A stretch of DNA of 9,725 bases from assembly GCA_002068205.1 (NCBI GenBank), contig MVZB01000117.1:1-9725 (forward strand). Reading direction: 5' to 3'. The translations under genes and the position numbers were made by a program. Of this stretch, positions 7,701 through 9,725 are shown piece by piece. A model generated the notes under the pieces. It was not told where the DNA came from. It saw only the letters and a list, made by a program, of their open reading frames with translations, and did not search any database. How positions within the stretch are numbered: position 1 is the stretch's first letter; each line of letters begins with the position of its first letter. Source of the stretch: a candidate division BRC1 bacterium ADurb.BinA292. Its GTDB lineage: Bacteria; Sumerlaeota; Sumerlaeia; MVZB01.

Positions 7701-8831
7701 AACTGGGATCCCGAGGCGTGGATTCGCTCCATCCCGACCTGGGCCGCGTTCAAGTCCGACCCGCTGATGCAGCCGGGCAATCTGGCGGGCCGCGTCCGCG
7801 AGGACATCGCCTCGCTTATCGCCAACGTCGGCGGGTTCAGCGACCAGGTCGGCAAGGTCAGCAGCGAGCTCAATCAGATCTACATCCAGCTCTCGGGGGC
7901 CAGCGCCCAGCTTGAGCCCAAGATCAACACCTTCACCGACACCGTCGGCGGCATGAGCGTCGACGAGATGCAGGCGCTGATGCAGCTCAACCAGCAGGCG
8001 ACCAGCGACCGGCTCGGTCAGATCGCCAGCAACTCCAAATTCGATTACTACCCCCAGAAGGTGCGCGAGCTGCTCGGCGGCGCCGGCAACCTCGACGAGA
8101 AGTGGGACACCTTCATCGCCAAATGGCGGGGCAAGCTGGCCGGGAAGTTTCCGTTCAAGATCGCCAGCGGCTCGGTCAGCCGCAGCGACGGCCAGGTTGT
8201 CATTCCGCAGGCCGAGGCCACGGATTTCCAGGCATTCTTCCACGGGCCCGACAGCCTGCCGGCTTTCATCAAGGAATACCAGGAAGTCTGGGATGAATGG
8301 ATCGCCCGGCCGCAGAACGCCTCGAAGAAACGCTTCGCCGATCAGGCGCTCGCCCTGGGCGGGTTTTTCTTCGACGGCGACGACTACCGTCTGGTCAGCA
8401 TCAACGGAACGTACCAGACTTTCGAAGGGGCGCTCGAGGCCGATCTGGCTCAGATCAGCGAGTCGATCATCCTGGCCGTCCCGACGCTCGCCGCCACGCC
8501 CGAGGAGTTCCGCTGGCGCACGCTGATGAAGGGCCAGTCGGGCGACTTCACCTGGCGGCCGGGCAACTACGGCAACGCCTTCACGTTCCGCTCCGAACTG
8601 GATCGCAGCGAGGACGCCAACAAGGCCGAAATGCGCGTTCCCGGCGATTTCTCCGTGCTGGCCTATATCGTCACCCAATCGCCGGGCGCCGAGGCCGAAC
8701 GCCGGCGCTGGCCGGTTCAGTTCTCGGTCAAACCCGAGGGGATCCGCCGCGACCAGCTCTACAACATCAACTTCCTGTTTGTCCTCGATCGCAGCATGCC
8801 GGCCCTGCCGGACTGGGATGACCTGAAATGA
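4716..8831 (+). CDS. tssM: T6SS inner-membrane protein TssM (IcmF family)
   Basis: The 1371-residue protein is at the long end for TssM (usually about 1100-1300). Two hydrophobic segments (about 14-33 and 36-53) are followed by the basic stretch KLRRRKK (59-65). The cytoplasmic NTPase domain has Walker A GEPQSGKST (122-130), DTAGR (167-171) and TKSD (250-253), all intact; some TssM proteins lack them. A third membrane segment at about 432-456 leads into a periplasmic part of roughly 915 residues. That part contains a Gln/Ala-rich likely coiled coil near 765-800, a Ser/Pro/Gly-rich linker near 914-940, and a C-terminal beta-rich domain with WRPG (1280-1283) and WPVQFSV from W1332. TssM spans the envelope and contacts TssJ at the outer membrane and TssL inside. 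GAAGG (4698-4702) is 13 bp before ATG 4716, a loose fit; M8 is an alternative start. Confidence 0.98.
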   Translation: MIQNLAHMPFLYRFMAGGTFAIGAISIVGRIIGWKIASILMIGLILASIVIFLHNKGLKLRRRKKASAFDKGLQADANKPGKGKAEQRKAMGELSQRWNQAVGQLKASGLSLYDLPWYMLIGEPQSGKSTTLKFSGLEFPVGTDALSGAGGTRNCDWWFTNEAIILDTAGRFTFQEKNAPDSEEWTGFLKLLKKYRPACPINGVVLTIPCTSLLGDSPEEREAKAQNIREKLTQIQRELEVQFPVFILITKSDMILGFTEFFSRLGATEQRQLLGWSMHGPFIQAYDPDKFDSVFQQIYDRVHKWRNKILGEDLSLTEIDKLYVFPEEFKSIREPLNDYLRTIFVKTHYLPPLFFRGFYFTSGMQTGRPIAKACAAMLRSAGEGADEIIEHLQKIFERSRAFFIRDFYVEKLFPERNMVIHSEKRLKTGRKLAIAAIWGSVAVILLTLGLCGWSLWNMRGGVGDVEKHARTIKARFISQKDSPIDAIGTLSQYSESAEETEARFPGLHRDLRDIYWLYFMRNIQLANADRLYQSLRATVPGVTIKNPEDPATRLAVAKYTGYTRNWSINDDWINHATSSSKPYRHSADLGMTALFDEQGNLLQDQELTEKYKQHLERVRAIVGAGDEEIDFSDMPIAIPLVSGEANPRTNEVISKEIQYVKEVAADVPTQETVNSVVDAAKAFLQGYPDSIAGLLGDVGCDLNSVPFAAMTDSINRLKTGFGEIDAILAANRDDQGEMPEASFDYSQAFAQLAWASAAIADTERTAQLNALINEAKQQLSAEMEQQLAANRDQLATVSNFITSGFTLSEGAALLRQGLPLIEALIAAKDEMLARAADASPDSVEAANVVHAEWLANAARAAAMGWAAAAKTGTADPWRLPEIGARVEQSILAIDEAVLTQAMVAYFRRAVPGTLLSSGQISGASLTSSPPSGAQPSPVAKANDEIAKLVAAIDDFKGKLTCDANKVRLNSLRESAQGVADANISNFNRYWVNAYNNWDPEAWIRSIPTWAAFKSDPLMQPGNLAGRVREDIASLIANVGGFSDQVGKVSSELNQIYIQLSGASAQLEPKINTFTDTVGGMSVDEMQALMQLNQQATSDRLGQIASNSKFDYYPQKVRELLGGAGNLDEKWDTFIAKWRGKLAGKFPFKIASGSVSRSDGQVVIPQAEATDFQAFFHGPDSLPAFIKEYQEVWDEWIARPQNASKKRFADQALALGGFFFDGDDYRLVSINGTYQTFEGALEADLAQISESIILAVPTLAATPEEFRWRTLMKGQSGDFTWRPGNYGNAFTFRSELDRSEDANKAEMRVPGDFSVLAYIVTQSPGAEAERRRWPVQFSVKPEGIRRDQLYNINFLFVLDRSMPALPDWDDLK

Positions 8832-8878
8832 CGCAGCCTCCGGCCTCCGGCCGGCTCACCGATTCTCGCGTGGAGTGA
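8828..8878 (+). CDS. Possible coupled mini-ORF (16 codons) after tssM
   Basis: ATG 8828-8830 overlaps the tssM stop as ATGA and opens a 16-codon frame (MTQPPASGRLTDSRVE) ending TGA 8876-8878. It has no Shine-Dalgarno of its own and resembles no known protein, so translation would depend on ribosomes finishing tssM. It contains the hairpin at 8840-8854. I list it because it is the first link of a stop/start chain to tagF, not because a functional peptide is likely. Confidence 0.2.
   Translation: MTQPPASGRLTDSRVE
8840..8854 (+). other. Strong GC hairpin between tssM and tagF
   Basis: CCGGCC-TCC-GGCCGG is a perfect all-GC 6-bp stem with a 3-base loop, 8 bp after the tssM stop. No T-run follows. 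It could lower the flow of transcription or translation into tagF, or protect the 3' end of the tssM message. Confidence 0.4.
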
Positions 8879-8901
8879 TGAAAGGGACAGGTGCCCGATG
8901 A
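8878..8901 (+). CDS. Possible coupled mini-ORF (7 codons) before tagF
   Basis: ATG 8878-8880 overlaps the stop of the 16-codon frame (TGATG). It opens MKGTGAR and ends TGA 8899-8901, which overlaps the tagF ATG (ATGA). GGAG (8872-8875) is too close to its start to be a good ribosome site. It covers the tagF Shine-Dalgarno, so its translation would compete with or feed initiation of tagF. Confidence 0.15.
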   Translation: MKGTGAR

Positions 8902-9725
8902 AATTCGGCGCTCTACAAAACCTGAAGGATCGCTTCTTCTCTCGCGGAGGGGGCGCCATCGAGTCCTTTACGCTCTCGGCTTACGGCAAACTCCCGATCT
9001 ACAAGGACTACATTCTCTGGGAGTGCCTCAACGACGGCGCCGAGGATTTCAAACAATGGCTCGACGTCGCCTTCGGCAAGACCTGGGAGGACTTTGACGG
9101 CAAGAGCGCGCGGCTGCGCGGGCCCTGCCGCGCCCTGATCCTGCTGCCCGACGGCAAATACGCCGTCGCCGCCTCGATGTGGCCCTCGGCCGACGAGGGC
9201 AACATGCGCAAGTTCCCGTTCGCGCTGTTCACCACGTTCTCGCGCGGGGATGTCGTCGGCCGCGGCCTGCGCGGCGCGCTCGACGCGCTTGCGCCCGTCT
9301 GGCTGTCCCTCGAACGCGAATACGAAAAGATCCGGCAACTGGGCTCGATCGACGAACTCTATGCGTATCTGCAGCGGACCGATCCCTCCGTTCAGCCCCC
9401 CGAACCCGCGCCCGAGCAGAACCTGTCGCTCGAGCAGTGGCACGAGGCGCTCTGCCCGGGCCGCGGGCGCGCCTTCCGCCGGTGGATCGATCATGAACTC
9501 AACCAGGTGATCAGCGCCTACCGCGGCTTCCCCGAGCAGGGCGAGTCGCTCGCCGTGCGCCTGCCGCTGGCCGGCCGCCTCGATATCCCGACCCAGGCCG
9601 CCATCTGGGAATCGGTCTTCAAGCAGAACCTCAAGAAAATCCCGGTGTTCCCCAGCGTCGTGATTGAAAAGGGGGAGGACGACGAGCCGGGGGCGATCAC
9701 GCTGGTCTGGCGCGAATGGCTCGTC
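8898..9725 (+). CDS. tagF: T6SS-associated protein TagF (3' partial)
   Basis: The frame runs open from ATG 8898 to the window edge: 276 residues without a stop. The start is supported by AGGGACAGG (8883-8891), whose last AGG is 6 bp before the ATG. Residues 29-39 (YGKLPIYKDYI) match the opening GKLP-x-x-x-DF pattern of TagF, and PSADEGNMRKFPF (96-108) matches the PS-x-D-x-x-GR-x-(F/Y)P motif, with N-M in front of R104. In Pseudomonas aeruginosa and Agrobacterium, TagF is a cytoplasmic repressor that acts after translation by binding the forkhead protein Fha; phosphorylation signalling relieves or bypasses it. Directly following tssM is its normal place, and pppA/ppkA often come next. The approximate family length is 200-300 residues, but some members are fused to a PppA phosphatase; the cut end leaves this open. 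Confidence 0.9.
   Translation, partial: MKFGALQNLKDRFFSRGGGAIESFTLSAYGKLPIYKDYILWECLNDGAEDFKQWLDVAFGKTWEDFDGKSARLRGPCRALILLPDGKYAVAASMWPSADEGNMRKFPFALFTTFSRGDVVGRGLRGALDALAPVWLSLEREYEKIRQLGSIDELYAYLQRTDPSVQPPEPAPEQNLSLEQWHEALCPGRGRAFRRWIDHELNQVISAYRGFPEQGESLAVRLPLAGRLDIPTQAAIWESVFKQNLKKIPVFPSVVIEKGEDDEPGAITLVWREWLV

Noticed and set aside
5592..8678. Very long open frame on the minus strand opposite tssM
   Set aside because: It is the mirror of a high-GC coding gene, where stops are rare in the antisense frame. Its protein is low in recognisable motifs, and tssM on the + strand is fully supported.

Overview
This window is high-GC DNA from a diderm (Gram-negative type) bacterium: the genes end overwhelmingly in G or C at third codon positions, there is an outer-membrane-type lipoprotein, and the core is a contractile type VI secretion system (T6SS). 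The phylum cannot be fixed from the sequence alone. The T6SS proteins are clearly recognisable by their family motifs, but I cannot say whether the host is a proteobacterium.

All supported genes are on the + strand. Region 1 (1-1264) holds two adjacent, clearly duplicated ABC ATPases of the LolD/MacB/TagT type. The first is cut by the window start. No permease lies between or after them. Region 2 (1265-1446) is a 182-bp gap with a relatively AT-rich patch and is the best place for a T6SS operon promoter. Region 3 (1447-9725) is a T6SS cluster in the order tssJ-like lipoprotein, tssK, tssL, tssM, tagF, with tagF cut by the window end.

The products fit together as one machine. TssJ (outer-membrane lipoprotein), TssL and TssM (inner membrane) build the trans-envelope channel. 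TssK links the phage-like baseplate to that channel. TagF is a post-translational brake known from Pseudomonas aeruginosa. The tssJ-K-L-M-tagF order is that of the P. aeruginosa H1 cluster, where pppA and ppkA follow and a TagT/TagS ABC transporter belongs to the same threonine-phosphorylation control. The ABC ATPases here may therefore be part of the T6SS locus and not unrelated neighbours, but that is inference.

Points worth a second look are: a TssL periplasmic tail made of a long Pro-Thr run in place of a peptidoglycan-binding domain; a possible frameshift at the end of tssJ; a chain of overlapping stop/start codons with two mini-ORFs and a hairpin between tssM and tagF; strong hairpins without T-tracts in several intergenic gaps; and an orphan ideal Shine-Dalgarno sequence after tssL. 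There are no RNA genes, insertion sequences, CRISPR arrays or convincing terminators, and no gene-free stretch longer than about 180 bp.
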